A DNA stretch of 24,946 nt, from positions 1 to 24,946 of the IMG/VR virus record IMGVR_UViG_3300001213_000095. One strand, written 5' to 3'. The notes under the pieces were generated by a model. It was not told the DNA's origin, made no database searches, and saw nothing but the letters and a program-made list of their open reading frames with translations. The position numbers were made by a program, and so were the translations under genes. This document shows, in pieces, positions 14,003 to 22,061 of this stretch; the first letter of the stretch is position 1; each line of letters begins with the position of its first letter. This DNA comes from a virus.

Positions 14003-15347
14003 AAACTGCTACCTCCCGGCCTTGGCCTAGATGTAAGACATCGCGCCCGTGGAGATTATTCGACCGGCAGAAAAGATCATAATAAAAATCGGCGGTTTCA
14101 GCGGTCGCCCCATATTCCGTGATCGCAACCTCGAGAGTAGTGCGAGGGCGGTCAAGGATGATCTTTTTTTCAATCTTTAGGTTGCAGATTACTGAGAGCA
14201 AATAGCTATTAACCGAGGCGCGTAGATTTGAAACCGCCTCAGAAACTCCGCTTGAAACTATATATTGCTCCTCAAGGTTGAAGCCAGCAGTGGCGGTGGA
14301 AATCGTGTCGCATATGGCGGTCACGGAATCAATGAAGGAACCAAAAGACTCGATAATTGAAACCGCTTCAACCCGGGTCTCTGGAAGCTGGGAGGCGATA
14401 ACCTTCGCCATCGATACGATCATCCCGTTAAGGCAAAGCTCATGGGACATCGCGGCTGATTTAACCGCTTTGGAATTATCCGTTTTCATTACGGACATGG
14501 CGTCAATCAGTTTTAAGCCGATAGCGGCAAGTGAATTAACCTGGGCCGAAGTAGTCACGGTCTTACCCGAAAGGGAAATTACGCTAGAACTTGAGGTTAA
14601 AAGGGCCGTTATATCAGAATCCAGGCTCATGGATTTTGCGGCGCCAGCGAGCATCCCAGAAGCCATACCGGGGGCCTGAAGCAGGGAGGTAACCTCTCCG
14701 GCGATGGAGAGTAAATCCATTTCGGTGCTCGCGATCTCGGATTGAACCTGTCGAATTATAGCCTGAGCCTTGGCGGAAACCTGCGACATTGCCGATTTAA
14801 CCGTGGCGATATTCGCCTTGATCGTATTGGAGAGAGACTGTAATTGAGTAAGCTCGCTGATAGGGGCCTCAGCGAACGCCTCGGCATTTGCCACCGCCGC
14901 GTCATCCGCTGCTGAAAACACGTCTGAAGCCGGAACCGGGGTTGAATCCTGAGCGGTTTCTTTCGGCTCGATCCATGAGGTGGTTATGACTGAAATATTA
15001 CCCGATCCAATTGGATCAAATGGGCAAGAGAACGAAAGCGGCTGGAGCGTCAGCGATCCAAGGACCGGGTGGACAACAGTCCATGGTCCACGCTCAGAAC
15101 TTAACGTCTGGGCGAACTTCCAGGCGTCCTTGTCGTTGTCGACGCCCTCAAAAAGAAGGGTCAACGGAAACGCGAGCCCTTTCATGCCCAGGTCTTGGGT
15201 AATCGTACCGTCAACCATGGGCGCGTCGTGCTGGCCGACCTTCTTCTCTCCGGAGACGGTATCCCCTCGCCATCCGGGGGTGAATTCCGTCCCTTTGGGT
15301 GAGATAAGCTTTATATAGCCGCGGACTCGATCTTGCCAGGTGCTCAT
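13995..15347 (-). CDS. Mu gpN-like tail / DNA-circularisation protein
   Basis: 450 residues. The N-terminal 110 residues match the DNA_circ_N region: W-Q-D-R-V-R opening, V-S-G-E-K-K-V-G-Q-H-D, D-L-G-M-K-G-L-A-F-P-L, and W-T-V-V-H-P-V-L-G-S-L-T-L-Q-P near the end of the domain. A long Ala/Ser-rich helical middle (about 150-330) probably forms coiled coils, followed by a final domain with S-N-N-L-H-G-R-D-V-L-H-L-G-Q. In Mu this gene lies between the tape measure and hub genes, as here, and is thought to cap the tail tube at the baseplate. Its proposed role in genome circularisation remains a family annotation only. Confidence 0.8.
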   Translation of the reverse strand: MSTWQDRVRGYIKLISPKGTEFTPGWRGDTVSGEKKVGQHDAPMVDGTITQDLGMKGLAFPLTLLFEGVDNDKDAWKFAQTLSSERGPWTVVHPVLGSLTLQPLSFSCPFDPIGSGNISVITTSWIEPKETAQDSTPVPASDVFSAADDAAVANAEAFAEAPISELTQLQSLSNTIKANIATVKSAMSQVSAKAQAIIRQVQSEIASTEMDLLSIAGEVTSLLQAPGMASGMLAGAAKSMSLDSDITALLTSSSSVISLSGKTVTTSAQVNSLAAIGLKLIDAMSVMKTDNSKAVKSAAMSHELCLNGMIVSMAKVIASQLPETRVEAVSIIESFGSFIDSVTAICDTISTATAGFNLEEQYIVSSGVSEAVSNLRASVNSYLLSVICNLKIEKKIILDRPRTTLEVAITEYGATAETADFYYDLFCRSNNLHGRDVLHLGQGREVAVYV

Positions 15348-17041
15348 GGAGCCTTCCCTTGCATTTCGGTTCGGATCTTCGCCGGGCCTTTAGACTTCGT
15401 CTCCGTCTTTGCACCAGCAGGAACGTTTTGGAATGTCATCGTTCCTTCAAACCGCGAATCTTGGCGGTCAATCTGAGCCTTATTGGGCGCCTGCCTGGGA
15501 GTCTGACGAACAGGGGTAGTCACCGTCGTCGTCACGTTTCTATTTATCCCAACATCGAGAGATGCCTGCATATCGTTGAGAGCTTTCGCCGCTGGAGCGA
15601 GGAATTTTCCAACGCCGGGAATCTTAGAAATAAGGCCAAGAAATTGAGATATTGGCTTAATTAACGCGCTAAGAAGAACCATCCCGATTGTCTTGATTCC
15701 ACCGATGAAACCTTCGGCCTTAAATGATGCCTGAATAGCCTTAAAATGGCTTGTCAGCGCGATGATTGCATTAATAATCAAGCCAACGGGGCCCAATAGC
15801 CCTATTAGTAGTTCCTTGTTTTTTGACATCCATGCAGACACCTGCTTCCCATGGGTAACTAGAAGGACGATGAGGCCAATGAGGATAGCGACACCGATTA
15901 TTATTACTCCGATTGGATTTGCCGCCATGACGAGGTTAAGCGCTTCTTGAACGGTACATGCGCCTGCGGTAACCGCCTGGTAGGCAAACATGATCGTATT
16001 AACCAGCCCGAATATTTTTCCGGCCGCCGCCGCCGCAAGCATCCCGTATTTGAGTAGATTGAACGCTATAACTGCGGCCATAATTGGAGGCCCGAAGTCC
16101 TTAACGAATCCGATTATCTTGGGAAGCGTGGCCATGGCCCACTGAAGGCCATTACCGATTCCCGTAGCGACTTCTTCAATGCGTTGGCTGATTAAGCCCT
16201 TATTAGCCTGGATCCATGCCGTGGCCTTTTCGACAATCCCCTGGAACGTAGGGATCAGTTTCTTGAGCGAATCATTAAGGGGCTCTCCGGCGGAAGCTTT
16301 GAATCGAGTAATCGAATCTTGCAGGTTTGACGTAATGCCACCCATAGTCTTTGATTGCTGATCCATCATCCCGGAGAAACCCTTCATTTTCATGATCTTC
16401 GGGAGCGCGGCAAGCATCTCGTCTGTGGTTGCCATTAAGGAGCCTTTTTTATCGACGCCCTTTCCGGTAGCCGCTACCCAGTCTTGGGTTGAAATCAGCA
16501 GGTCGCGGAATTGGTTTACCGCCTCGCCTTTTTGGCCAGTAGCAAGCTTCGCGTAGGCGCTCACTACCTGGTCGATCGGCTTACCAGCCGCCGCCGCCAG
16601 GTCTCCGAGGTCGGTCATATTTTGAGTTGAATATTTTCCTAGAGACTGGAGGCGATTCCCAAGATCAACCACCTGGTTTAGCTCGAAAGGAGTTATCGCG
16701 GCAAACTTGGACATTTCCTCGAAACGCGCGTTAGCCGCCGCCTGGCTTCCAAGCATTACGTTCAGAGTAGCCTTATACTTTTCGACTTCTCCGGCAGCAG
16801 CCGAGAATCCTTTTCCTAACTCAAGCACCTTTTGCGGGGCCGCCTGAATGGCGTTGGCCGCGAGATTTCCAAGCGTTACACCGCCCAAGACCTGCTTAAA
16901 AAGTGACGCTTCCTTTCCTGATCGCCTGAAGGCCGAATTCACCATGTCGGAAAAATGATTTGCGGCCTTTTCCCCGCGGGAAAAGAATTGCGTGAGTTGC
17001 TCTTTTACTGTGAAGTTTGTGCAAACCGCAAAATCCGGCAT
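15344..17041 (-). CDS. Tape measure protein
   Basis: 565 residues, helical. The N-terminal part has the typical opening L-G-G-V-T-L-G-N-L-A-A-N-A and I-T-P-F-E-L-N-Q-V-V followed by an A-A-A-G-K-P-I-D-Q-V-V segment. The central region (about 325-440) holds several hydrophobic helices able to insert into membrane, for example G-V-I-I-I-G-V-A-I-L-I-G-L-I-V-L-L. The tail is Pro/Lys-rich. The protein fixes tail length and helps DNA pass the inner membrane; using the usual rule of about 0.15 nm per residue the tail would be roughly 85 nm. The start ATG 17041 overlaps the stop of the frameshifted chaperone product (TAATG). Confidence 0.88.
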   Translation of the reverse strand: MPDFAVCTNFTVKEQLTQFFSRGEKAANHFSDMVNSAFRRSGKEASLFKQVLGGVTLGNLAANAIQAAPQKVLELGKGFSAAAGEVEKYKATLNVMLGSQAAANARFEEMSKFAAITPFELNQVVDLGNRLQSLGKYSTQNMTDLGDLAAAAGKPIDQVVSAYAKLATGQKGEAVNQFRDLLISTQDWVAATGKGVDKKGSLMATTDEMLAALPKIMKMKGFSGMMDQQSKTMGGITSNLQDSITRFKASAGEPLNDSLKKLIPTFQGIVEKATAWIQANKGLISQRIEEVATGIGNGLQWAMATLPKIIGFVKDFGPPIMAAVIAFNLLKYGMLAAAAAGKIFGLVNTIMFAYQAVTAGACTVQEALNLVMAANPIGVIIIGVAILIGLIVLLVTHGKQVSAWMSKNKELLIGLLGPVGLIINAIIALTSHFKAIQASFKAEGFIGGIKTIGMVLLSALIKPISQFLGLISKIPGVGKFLAPAAKALNDMQASLDVGINRNVTTTVTTPVRQTPRQAPNKAQIDRQDSRFEGTMTFQNVPAGAKTETKSKGPAKIRTEMQGKAP

Positions 17042-17627
17042 TATTCCTCTTTGGGCTTTTCAGCCTCGACCATTAATTCGTGCCAGCCGTTCCAATAGGC
17101 GAGCGTATGGAAATCAGTACGTCCAAGAACCTCTATCGATTGACCTCTCGAAAAAAGATTCCCGAGCATTTGATCCATGCGCTCTACACCATTAAAAAAA
17201 TCAACCCCAGGCACTCGGCCACGGAAACGTCGACAGCGTTAAGGCTCTGGATTGCCTTCGCGCCAAGGCCAGACAATGAGCCGAGTAGGGCGTATTGCTT
17301 CTGGTAATTGGCGTTCTCGCCGAACCCGTCCATTACGGTCTTGGCTTCGCCCTTGAGTTCGTCGTATTCGATTTTGGTTTTACTCGCGGTGGTCTGAATG
17401 ACTTTGAATGTTCCATCTTTCCGCGAGTTTTCGAGCTGACCGCGACGATAAGCCGCTTGGAGCTTATTGAGTGCAGACTCGACGGCCTTTTTCATCTTAT
17501 CGTCTTCGATGTCATCGACATCGACGCGGTAAAAAGTCAAAAGATCAATGACCGCCTTCTCCGCGTTTTCTTCGGAAACCGGGAATTCATCCTCTTCGTG
17601 GGGGATGGCCCATTTGGACTTGGACAT
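17041..17627 (-). CDS. Frameshifted tail assembly chaperone (G-T type fusion, 195 residues, -1 frame)
   Basis: The first 145 codons are those of the 147-residue chaperone. A -1 slip on T TTT TTA (17199-17193) opens a frame that continues for 50 codons: N-G-V-E-R-M-D-Q-M-L, then Y-W-N-G-W-H-E-L-M near the end, and stops at 17043-17041. This stop overlaps the tape-measure ATG as TAATG, exactly the geometry of lambda gpG/gpGT and Mu gp41. The extension has no start codon or ribosome-binding site of its own that would give the whole open stretch. The extended form is expected at low frequency and would bind the tape measure, while the short form binds tube protein. The site and open frame are seen; the frequency is unknown. 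Confidence 0.85.
17184..17627 (-). CDS. Tail assembly chaperone, unshifted form (147 residues)
   Basis: Begins at ATG 17627 with GAGGAGG at 17638-17632. It is a helical acidic protein (D-V-D-D-I-E-D-D-K-M-K-K-A-V-E-S-A-L) placed between tail tube and tape measure, where G-type chaperones lie in almost all long-tailed phages. It ends two codons after the slippery heptamer. It should keep the tape measure soluble and recruit tube subunits during tail assembly, and is not expected in the finished virion. Confidence 0.8.
   Translation of the reverse strand: MSKSKWAIPHEEDEFPVSEENAEKAVIDLLTFYRVDVDDIEDDKMKKAVESALNKLQAAYRRGQLENSRKDGTFKVIQTTASKTKIEYDELKGEAKTVMDGFGENANYQKQYALLGSLSGLGAKAIQSLNAVDVSVAECLGLIFLMV
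17193..17199 (-). promoter_or_regulatory. Programmed -1 ribosomal frameshift site (T TTT TTA)
   Basis: Zero-frame codons ATT TTT TTA contain the canonical X XXY YYZ heptamer T TTT TTA, inside a run of seven T. The zero-frame stop TAG follows two codons later, and the -1 frame stays open to the tape-measure start. I see only a weak possible stem downstream (GAGC with GCTC). Confidence 0.85.
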
Positions 17628-17646
17628 ACTGCCTCCTCAAAATGCT

Positions 17647-17662
17647 GGGGCCTTACGGCCCC
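17647..17662 (-). promoter_or_regulatory. Leader hairpin with GTAA tetraloop before the chaperone gene
   Basis: On the minus strand GGGGCC-GTAA-GGCCCC forms a perfect 6-bp GC stem closed by a GNRA-type loop, placed between the tail-tube stop and the chaperone ribosome-binding site. There is no T-run after it, so it is unlikely to be a strong terminator; it may stabilise or process the message. Confidence 0.5.
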
Positions 17663-17681
17663 TATTACGTTATTACGTCTA

Positions 17682-18065
17682 TTACGCTATGAACGGCGTC
17701 CAACCGTTCTTGGGGAATAGCTTCACTTCGACCTTTCCGGATGCCGTCTGGCTACCATCGAAATCGATAAATCCTTGGCCGCGATAGACCGAGCCGTCGC
17801 GAGTCTCGTAGGAGAGCTTCACGTCGTCAGTGGACGCGGCGACGGCCTTGAGTTTCTCGAGTTCGTCCGCGTTCACCTTGAGGCTGACGGATTCGACTCC
17901 CTCATCCTGCTTGGTCATCTTGCGGAGCGATCCGCCCGTGGTCTCCTCAGCCTCGTTTTTGTACGCGGGCTTGCCGTGTTTGAAATCGGCATCGGCGGCC
18001 ACGCGGTAGGTGTAACCGTTAATCGTTACCGCTTTCGGGGTACCGACGATATCTTTTGCGCTCAT
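17682..18065 (-). CDS. Tail tube protein (Mu gpM type)
   Basis: 127 residues, matching the contractile-phage tube family. Features are N-G-Y-T-Y-R-V-A near residue 20, a central acidic helix (D-E-L-E-K-L-K-A-V), then D-G-S-V-Y-R-G-Q-G-F-I-D-F and the terminal strands G-K-V-E-V-K-L-F-P-K-N-G-W. It polymerises as hexameric rings inside the sheath and is the conduit for DNA. It follows the sheath gene after an eleven-base gap that carries the GGAGG box, consistent with high coordinated expression. Confidence 0.88.
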   Translation of the reverse strand: MSAKDIVGTPKAVTINGYTYRVAADADFKHGKPAYKNEAEETTGGSLRKMTKQDEGVESVSLKVNADELEKLKAVAASTDDVKLSYETRDGSVYRGQGFIDFDGSQTASGKVEVKLFPKNGWTPFIA

Positions 18066-18076
18066 GCCTTACCTCC

Positions 18077-19657
18077 TTACGCCGACACCACGGCGATGCT
18101 GGTGTCCACAAAGGACTCGGTGTCTATAATGTTTCCTACGCCTGAGAGGATGTAGGGCACCTGGGTCACGAAGCCGTCGCCTCCGGTGCGAACCGCCACG
18201 GCGCCCGACTTCTTCAGGGCCTCGATGGAATAATCCGGGGTGTAGATCCAAGCGTTTTTCGCGAACGACTGGATCAAAGCTAGTTCAGTGTCGATCACGT
18301 CGTTCAAGTCGCGGCACTTTGCGCGCGAGGCGGCCACGGTGACGTTCGCCTTATCTGAGACAATGGTAAACGCAGTCCAGTCGTCGCTCGAGTACGCCAG
18401 CCACTTGTTGTAGAGGATGTTCTGGAGCTTCGAGATGTTGGCCATCTCGCGGTAGGCGTTCGACGTCTGCGGGACGCTCGCGGGGTGGTAAAACGTGATC
18501 ACGTTCTGAAGCTTTACTGAACCGCCTTCGACGATCGTCGGGGAAATACCGGCCTTAACGGCGGTATCGCGGTTGATATACTGCGAGGTCCAATCGTTCC
18601 CGGCCTGGCGAGCGACGTTCCCCGGGTCTACCCCAGATAGGATATACCCGACGTAGTTGGCCTCTGCCCGCTCGTTATTCGCGGCAGCCATCATGCCCAT
18701 TGCCTCGGCGGCAATCTCGGACGGATGGGAGAGCGAGCCCGGGCGGGATACGATTCCGTTACAGCGATCGCTTAAACGACCGGCGCCGAGGGCAAGCAAT
18801 GCCGTGAGCCCAGCGCTTCCGGGGGCGACGTCTCCGGTCAGCGAGCGGAAGGGGCGGTGTACGTTGCGGTCGTAAAGGCCCGTATACTCGTTTCCTTCGC
18901 CAACATAAGCGGAAAGAGCGTCGAGGACGGTGGTGTCCTGAACGTATCCGTGAACAATGTCGGTAAAGAAGTCCGCGTTGGCCGCAGAGCCTACGCCAAG
19001 GGCCGCCTGGAGATCGGCGGCAACCGTGGGGGCGCCGCTTCCACCGGTCATGGCCGTAATGGTAGCCGTGACACCCGATGGGAGAACTTGGCCGGCCGCC
19101 AGATCCTGGTTAATGGCGATGGAGATGTAATTTCCCCACACGCCCTTGGATTTTGAGGTAAAGGCTACCGTGCCGGACGTGTTTACGGCGGTAACCGGGC
19201 AAGCCGTATCGGCAGCCAAGACCGCGACGATCGCGTCGCCAATAGTGGAAGCCGAATCTCCCTTGGCCACAGCGACCTCATACAAGGTTCCGGCGATATA
19301 GAGGTAAATCACGCCCTTTAGCGCGCTCGTTACCGCGATGGCGATGGATCCTGCCGCCTGGGCCCCGGCGGACGGCTCAGTCTCGTACATAATGTAGACC
19401 GGCACCGAATAATTCGACCCTCGGAAAGCCGCGAGGGCGAGACGGTGGGCCATTCCGCCGAAACCTGACTCGTCTCCGACTTGCGCCGGGCTTAAGACCA
19501 GCTTGGGAATGTTTATGTTGACGTTGCTCGCTTTGGCGGAAAGCGGCGTGGCCATGATGAGAATTTTCCGGGCGACCAACTCGGCCCCCGGCTTAAAAAC
19601 CTTATTCTTGACTCCCGCGCCAACGCCAGCGGCGAGGGAATTCGCGCTCATGCTCAT
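18077..19657 (-). CDS. Tail sheath protein (Mu gpL type)
   Basis: 526 residues, the usual size for the family. Recognisable segments include R-K-I-L-I-M-A-T near residue 27, L-A-A-F-R-G-S-N-Y-S-V-P-V-Y near 80, a domain with G-N-Y-I-S-I-A-I-N, and the conserved C-terminal region with N-V-I-T-F-Y-H-P, R-E-M-A-N-I-S-K-L-Q-N-I and A-I-V-S-A at the end. The sheath contracts to drive the tube through the envelope. The start TAATG overlap links it to the preceding gene. Its presence shows a myovirus-type tail. Confidence 0.93.
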   Translation of the reverse strand: MSMSANSLAAGVGAGVKNKVFKPGAELVARKILIMATPLSAKASNVNINIPKLVLSPAQVGDESGFGGMAHRLALAAFRGSNYSVPVYIMYETEPSAGAQAAGSIAIAVTSALKGVIYLYIAGTLYEVAVAKGDSASTIGDAIVAVLAADTACPVTAVNTSGTVAFTSKSKGVWGNYISIAINQDLAAGQVLPSGVTATITAMTGGSGAPTVAADLQAALGVGSAANADFFTDIVHGYVQDTTVLDALSAYVGEGNEYTGLYDRNVHRPFRSLTGDVAPGSAGLTALLALGAGRLSDRCNGIVSRPGSLSHPSEIAAEAMGMMAAANNERAEANYVGYILSGVDPGNVARQAGNDWTSQYINRDTAVKAGISPTIVEGGSVKLQNVITFYHPASVPQTSNAYREMANISKLQNILYNKWLAYSSDDWTAFTIVSDKANVTVAASRAKCRDLNDVIDTELALIQSFAKNAWIYTPDYSIEALKKSGAVAVRTGGDGFVTQVPYILSGVGNIIDTESFVDTSIAVVSA

Positions 19658-20295
19658 TAATTACCTACCTTTACGCCTTGCTTGGCGCTATCGAGGTTCT
19701 CGCCGCTCGTGCCTGCGGTCGTTTCTATGATGTTGTCCACTCCAGTACCTTCCGCTCCCGTTTCTCCCGCAGGGTACTCAGGGGCTTCGGCGGTCATGGT
19801 TATGGACCCGGAAAGTAAAACGATGGCCCCTTTTTTAAGGGAGTCATTTTTTTGAATCTGCGTTACCCAGCGATTGGGTGAGTAACTAAGGCCTAACTGG
19901 TCATTTACTGGATCCATGATGATCGACCAGATGATTCCCACGATCTCATCCCACTTCGCGTCAACCGCACTCTCAGCATCGATCGAAGCCGACAGCACTG
20001 CGGCGATCTCTTCGGCCGTCGAGGTATCAGTGATCGCGGAAAGATCCATGCTCGCTGTAGCACCAACCAGGATGTCAATCGAGAAGGTCATCGCATGGCC
20101 GAATGGACCTTGATAGGATCCGTCTCCCTTATCGAATGCCCCTTGCTTGTAGTACGTCGTAACCTGCGGAATCGAGAGAACGGACTCAGCGTCATGTTGG
20201 CGAGCCTTATTGGTTCGCACGGCATAACGCGAGGCGGATTTTGATTCTAGTAACGCATCAAGCGCGTTCTTGATTGCGACGTATTCCATACTCAC
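19657..20295 (-). CDS. Unrecognised head-tail or tail-completion protein
   Basis: 212 residues: an N-terminal helical part with R-Y-A-V-R-T-N-K-A-R, a beta-containing middle (H-A-M-T-F-S-I-D-I-L-V), a Ser/Ala/Asp-rich helix, then a strand region (I-V-L-L-S-G-S-I-T-M-T-A-E-A-P) and a Glu/Gly/Thr-rich tail. The gene sits directly before the sheath, where tail-terminator proteins are usual. The pattern of an early helix followed by sheet and a central long helix would fit that fold, but I do not recognise the sequence. It overlaps both neighbours by one to four bases. Confidence 0.6.
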   Translation of the reverse strand: MSMEYVAIKNALDALLESKSASRYAVRTNKARQHDAESVLSIPQVTTYYKQGAFDKGDGSYQGPFGHAMTFSIDILVGATASMDLSAITDTSTAEEIAAVLSASIDAESAVDAKWDEIVGIIWSIIMDPVNDQLGLSYSPNRWVTQIQKNDSLKKGAIVLLSGSITMTAEAPEYPAGETGAEGTGVDNIIETTAGTSGENLDSAKQGVKVGN

Positions 20296-20684
20296 GATTG
20301 CGCCACCTTCGATAGATAAAGCCGCACGGTACCAAGGGAATCATCTCCTTCAACCGCGCGGCCCTTGTCTAGGTAAAAGACAACGCTCGGAACTTCGGAA
20401 AGGGTATTCGCCGGAAGCATGACGCACCACGTCTCACCACTCACCGGCACCCGCGAGAGCGAGGCGCGACGAATGGTGATTATGGGATCTTTAATTGACG
20501 TAAGCTCGCCGGTCTGGAGATTCGGCCGCACCGTGCCCCAAACGATCCGCGCCTTGAGAGGGTTGCCGTTTTTATCTTTCGAATATATTTGGCCATCGGG
20601 GCCGATGAGTGAGATCGGAAGCCCAAATTCACCCTCTAAGGTTGAGGCAAGATCGTTTGTTACCATGGCGCGGACGTTCGTCAT
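20292..20684 (-). CDS. Head closure / head-tail joining protein candidate (gpFII-like position)
   Basis: 130 residues, beta-rich. The opening F-G-L-P-I-S-L-I-G-P-D-G-Q-I-Y resembles the start of gpFII-like head closure proteins, followed by R-I-V-W-G-T-V-R-P and strands leading to P-I-I-T-I-R-R-A-S-L-S-R-V-P and V-V-F-Y-L-D-K-G. This would complete the head and provide the tail-binding surface. It lies in four-base overlaps with both neighbours. The identification rests mainly on size, gene order and beta pattern. Confidence 0.55.
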   Translation of the reverse strand: MTNVRAMVTNDLASTLEGEFGLPISLIGPDGQIYSKDKNGNPLKARIVWGTVRPNLQTGELTSIKDPIITIRRASLSRVPVSGETWCVMLPANTLSEVPSVVFYLDKGRAVEGDDSLGTVRLYLSKVAQS

Positions 20685-20941
20685 GCCTGCGAACCTCCGC
20701 TCAAGGATGACGCGACCGTCGTTTTTTTACTCGCCGAGGAGATAGCGGCCGTCAGATCAGCCGAGGACATCGTCACCGCGTCCTCCTGCTTAATGCCGGC
20801 CGCCACGGCCTTAGCGACGAGATCGTTCCAGGGCTTAAAGGCTGACTTGGTCGCGTCCGGGAGGAGCGACTCGTCGACCGTATCACCTGCGTTAAACTGC
20901 TGACGCCCAGCGTGGAACGTCATTCCAGCGGGAACGATCAT
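20681..20941 (-). CDS. 86-residue small connector-region protein (gpFI-like position)
   Basis: Begins with F-H-A-G-R-Q-Q-F-N-A-G-D-T-V-D, a short beta unit, followed by helices and a Ser/Thr/Ala-rich end. It is placed immediately after the capsid gene (ATGA overlap at 20938-20941) and before the closure protein. In lambda-like heads this position holds FI, a packaging-assisting protein, or a head-tail adaptor. No clear family is recognised, so function is by position only. Confidence 0.55.
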   Translation of the reverse strand: MIVPAGMTFHAGRQQFNAGDTVDESLLPDATKSAFKPWNDLVAKAVAAGIKQEDAVTMSSADLTAAISSASKKTTVASSLSGGSQA

Positions 20942-21963
20942 GCCAGTACCGCCGCGACGAGATAGGAATCGACCTCATGGGGGACGAGGATCGGGGCCGA
21001 CTGCATCTCGATGATGCGGGACTCGGGGTTCTTCTCGGTCCACGAACGCGGGAACCGGGGGACGGAGTAGAAGGAGTCAAAGCTTTGGATCACGCCGTAG
21101 AGGCGGTCGAATCGGGCGTTCGCCGAGCCCATCCAGATTTTCTTGGCGGGGACCATGGCGACGTTGTCCGATCCGTCGTGGTACCACTCGTCGTAGGAGT
21201 AAACATCGACTCCCACGTCCTTGAGATAACCCCAATACGTGACTCCGTTCGGAAGCAAACTCGGATCGATCTGGCCACGATCTATGCGGATCGAGGAGAG
21301 AGGAGAGCCTGCGGTATCGGGGTCTAGTGCCTTGATGAAGGCGTCGGCCGCATCGGTGCCCATGATGAGGTGCGTCGGGGCGCGGCCGGAATCCTTGATG
21401 ATAAGGCGTCTCCAGAGGCGGAGTTCCTTTAGCAGGTCGTTTTTTCCGATGCTCGCCCAGAGGGTATGGCCGGCGCCCGAGGCGAGGTTGTGAGTCGCGT
21501 CGAGTCCGAAGGAGATGGTCTCTCCGGATCGGGTGTTGATGTAGCCGTTGAACATGCCCTCAGCAGCCTGGATTTCCTCGCGCCGAGTAACCATGTCGTC
21601 GATCTCGACGAGGTCCATGTTGATGAGGCGCGCGGCCTGAGCCATGGGGCCGCCGGCCGAGTAGATATTCTCGGACGGGGCACGCTTCATACAATCCTCG
21701 GGGGTGAGGATCTTTTGCTCCTTGATGTAGGGAGCCTCGTAGGTCTTCGTGGTATATCCGTTCCGGTCAGAGACGTGGCCCTTGTCGCGGGGACTCACGT
21801 AGGCGGCCACGCGGCGCTTACCCTTAATGATGTCGATGTCCACCTTGGAGGTGTTAAAGTTGATGGTGTTCCGGTAGAAGGTGTCCCGGAGGAAGGTCCG
21901 GGCGGGGGGAATTTGTTCGAGAGCCTGAAGCATGACCCTCGTATCAAACATATCAATAGCCAT
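20938..21963 (-). CDS. Major capsid protein, lambda gpE family
   Basis: 341 residues, the same length as lambda gpE. It has the family opening M-F-D-T-R-V-M-L-Q-A-L-E-Q-I-P-P, F-L-R-D-T-F-Y-R, the conserved F-N-T-S-K-V-D-I-D-I region, a glycine-containing loop R-D-K-G-H-V, and near the end S-W-T-E-K-N-P-E-S-R-I-I-E-M-Q-S-A-P-I-L-V-P. It forms the icosahedral HK97-fold shell. AAGGAG lies seven bases upstream of ATG 21963, with a hairpin abutting it and further hairpins in the 106-base leader, including a terminator. The leader suggests special control of this most abundant protein. Confidence 0.93.
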   Translation of the reverse strand: MAIDMFDTRVMLQALEQIPPARTFLRDTFYRNTINFNTSKVDIDIIKGKRRVAAYVSPRDKGHVSDRNGYTTKTYEAPYIKEQKILTPEDCMKRAPSENIYSAGGPMAQAARLINMDLVEIDDMVTRREEIQAAEGMFNGYINTRSGETISFGLDATHNLASGAGHTLWASIGKNDLLKELRLWRRLIIKDSGRAPTHLIMGTDAADAFIKALDPDTAGSPLSSIRIDRGQIDPSLLPNGVTYWGYLKDVGVDVYSYDEWYHDGSDNVAMVPAKKIWMGSANARFDRLYGVIQSFDSFYSVPRFPRSWTEKNPESRIIEMQSAPILVPHEVDSYLVAAVLA

Positions 21964-21970
21964 TGGCTAA

Positions 21971-21995
21971 CTCCTTCCGTCATCTCGACGGTAGT
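21971..21995 (-). repeat. 25-nt leader repeat, copy 2: hairpin plus Shine-Dalgarno of the major capsid gene
   Basis: Identical to 9569-9593. CCGTC-GAGAT-GACGG (21991-21977) abuts AAGGAG (21976-21971), which is followed by the capsid ATG after seven bases. The core GTCGAGATGAC also forms the top of the terminator hairpin at 22030-22061. A further small stem, GCGCC-GGGAA-GGCGC, lies between them at 22004-22018. Confidence 0.8.
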
Positions 21996-22020
21996 AGGTC
22001 TGGGCGCCTTCCCGGCGCTC

Positions 22021-22061
22021 AAAGAAAAATGGCCCAGGCTGTCATCTCGACATGAGGGCCA
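22021..22061 (-). terminator. Intra-operon terminator between decoration and major capsid genes
   Basis: On the minus strand TGGCCC and GGGCCA (22061-22056 and 22035-22030) form the outer stem. An internal loop leads to the TGTC-GAGAT-GACA top stem, and TTTTTCTTT follows (22029-22021). It sits eight bases after the decoration stop. Either it partly terminates, or a processing or antitermination event lets transcription pass to the capsid and tail genes. Confidence 0.65.
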
